A DNA stretch of 5,507 nt from Candidatus Hodarchaeota archaeon (lineage in GTDB: Archaea; Asgardarchaeota; Heimdallarchaeia; Hodarchaeales; YT1-057), in the NCBI GenBank assembly GCA_016839955.1, contig JAEOTI010000159.1, positions 1-5,507 on the forward strand. Direction: 5' to 3'. A model generated the notes under the pieces. The model saw only the letters and a list, made by a program, of their open reading frames with translations, was not told the origin of the DNA and ran no database searches. Below are positions 5,483-5,507 of the stretch, piece by piece; the stretch's first letter is position 1, and each line of letters starts with the position of its first letter. The position numbers and the translations under genes are program-made.

Positions 5483-5507
5483 ATGAGGCAACAAATCAAG
5501 TCTATTC
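5483..5507 (+). CDS. Possible start of a plus-strand gene, truncated by the window
   Basis: ATG 5483 opens a frame (MRQQIKSI) that runs to the right edge. It is preceded by GAGG at 5471-5474 with eight-base spacing, a fair ribosome binding site. An in-frame TAA sits directly before the ATG, so this would be the true start. ATG 5464 in another frame (MKRGLLNEATNQVY) is also open to the edge but lacks a ribosome binding site. Only eight codons are visible and no family can be named. It could prove to be no gene. Confidence 0.3.

Overview
The window comes from an archaeon. It encodes a complete TFIIB-family transcription factor with zinc ribbon, linker and two cyclin-like repeats, and a histidyl-tRNA synthetase of a type I associate with archaea and plant organelles. 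It also shows archaeal-style gene ends marked by oligo-T runs. The DNA is AT-rich by eye (roughly 35% GC), with single genes separated by 80-280 bp gaps. An Asgard or other mesophilic archaeal lineage fits this style, but the sequence alone does not fix the phylum.

Layout. Positions 1-943 (minus strand, running off the left edge) hold a radical SAM enzyme with a CX3CX2C cluster motif and a distinctive C-terminal CPNCNRPFYNE segment, possibly an archaeal two-subunit-type lipoyl synthase component. A 145-bp divergent gap follows, then a 234-aa coiled-coil protein of unknown function (1089-1793) with a possible winged-helix C-terminus. The 276-bp gap 1794-2069 holds an oligo-T/oligo-A terminator and several inverted repeats, and leads into TFB (2070-3032, TTG start). 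Next come a glycerophosphodiester phosphodiesterase-family protein (3168-3911, GTG start) and HisRS (3995-5293). The last 214 bp hold a strong inverted repeat with an alternative pairing partner, a 15-bp palindrome, and the probable start of another plus-strand gene cut by the right edge.

The genes do not form an obvious pathway. They look like separately transcribed housekeeping functions: cofactor enzyme, basal transcription factor, lipid-headgroup hydrolase and aminoacyl-tRNA synthetase. The coiled-coil protein is the one gene without a recognisable role. No CRISPR array, insertion sequence, tRNA, rRNA or defence system was seen. The most interesting signals are non-coding: nested palindromes before the TFB gene, a 13-nt motif shared in inverted orientation between the TFB leader and the post-hisS region, and a three-segment, mutually exclusive stem arrangement before the last gene. 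In addition, HisRS departs from consensus at two otherwise conserved active-site motifs.
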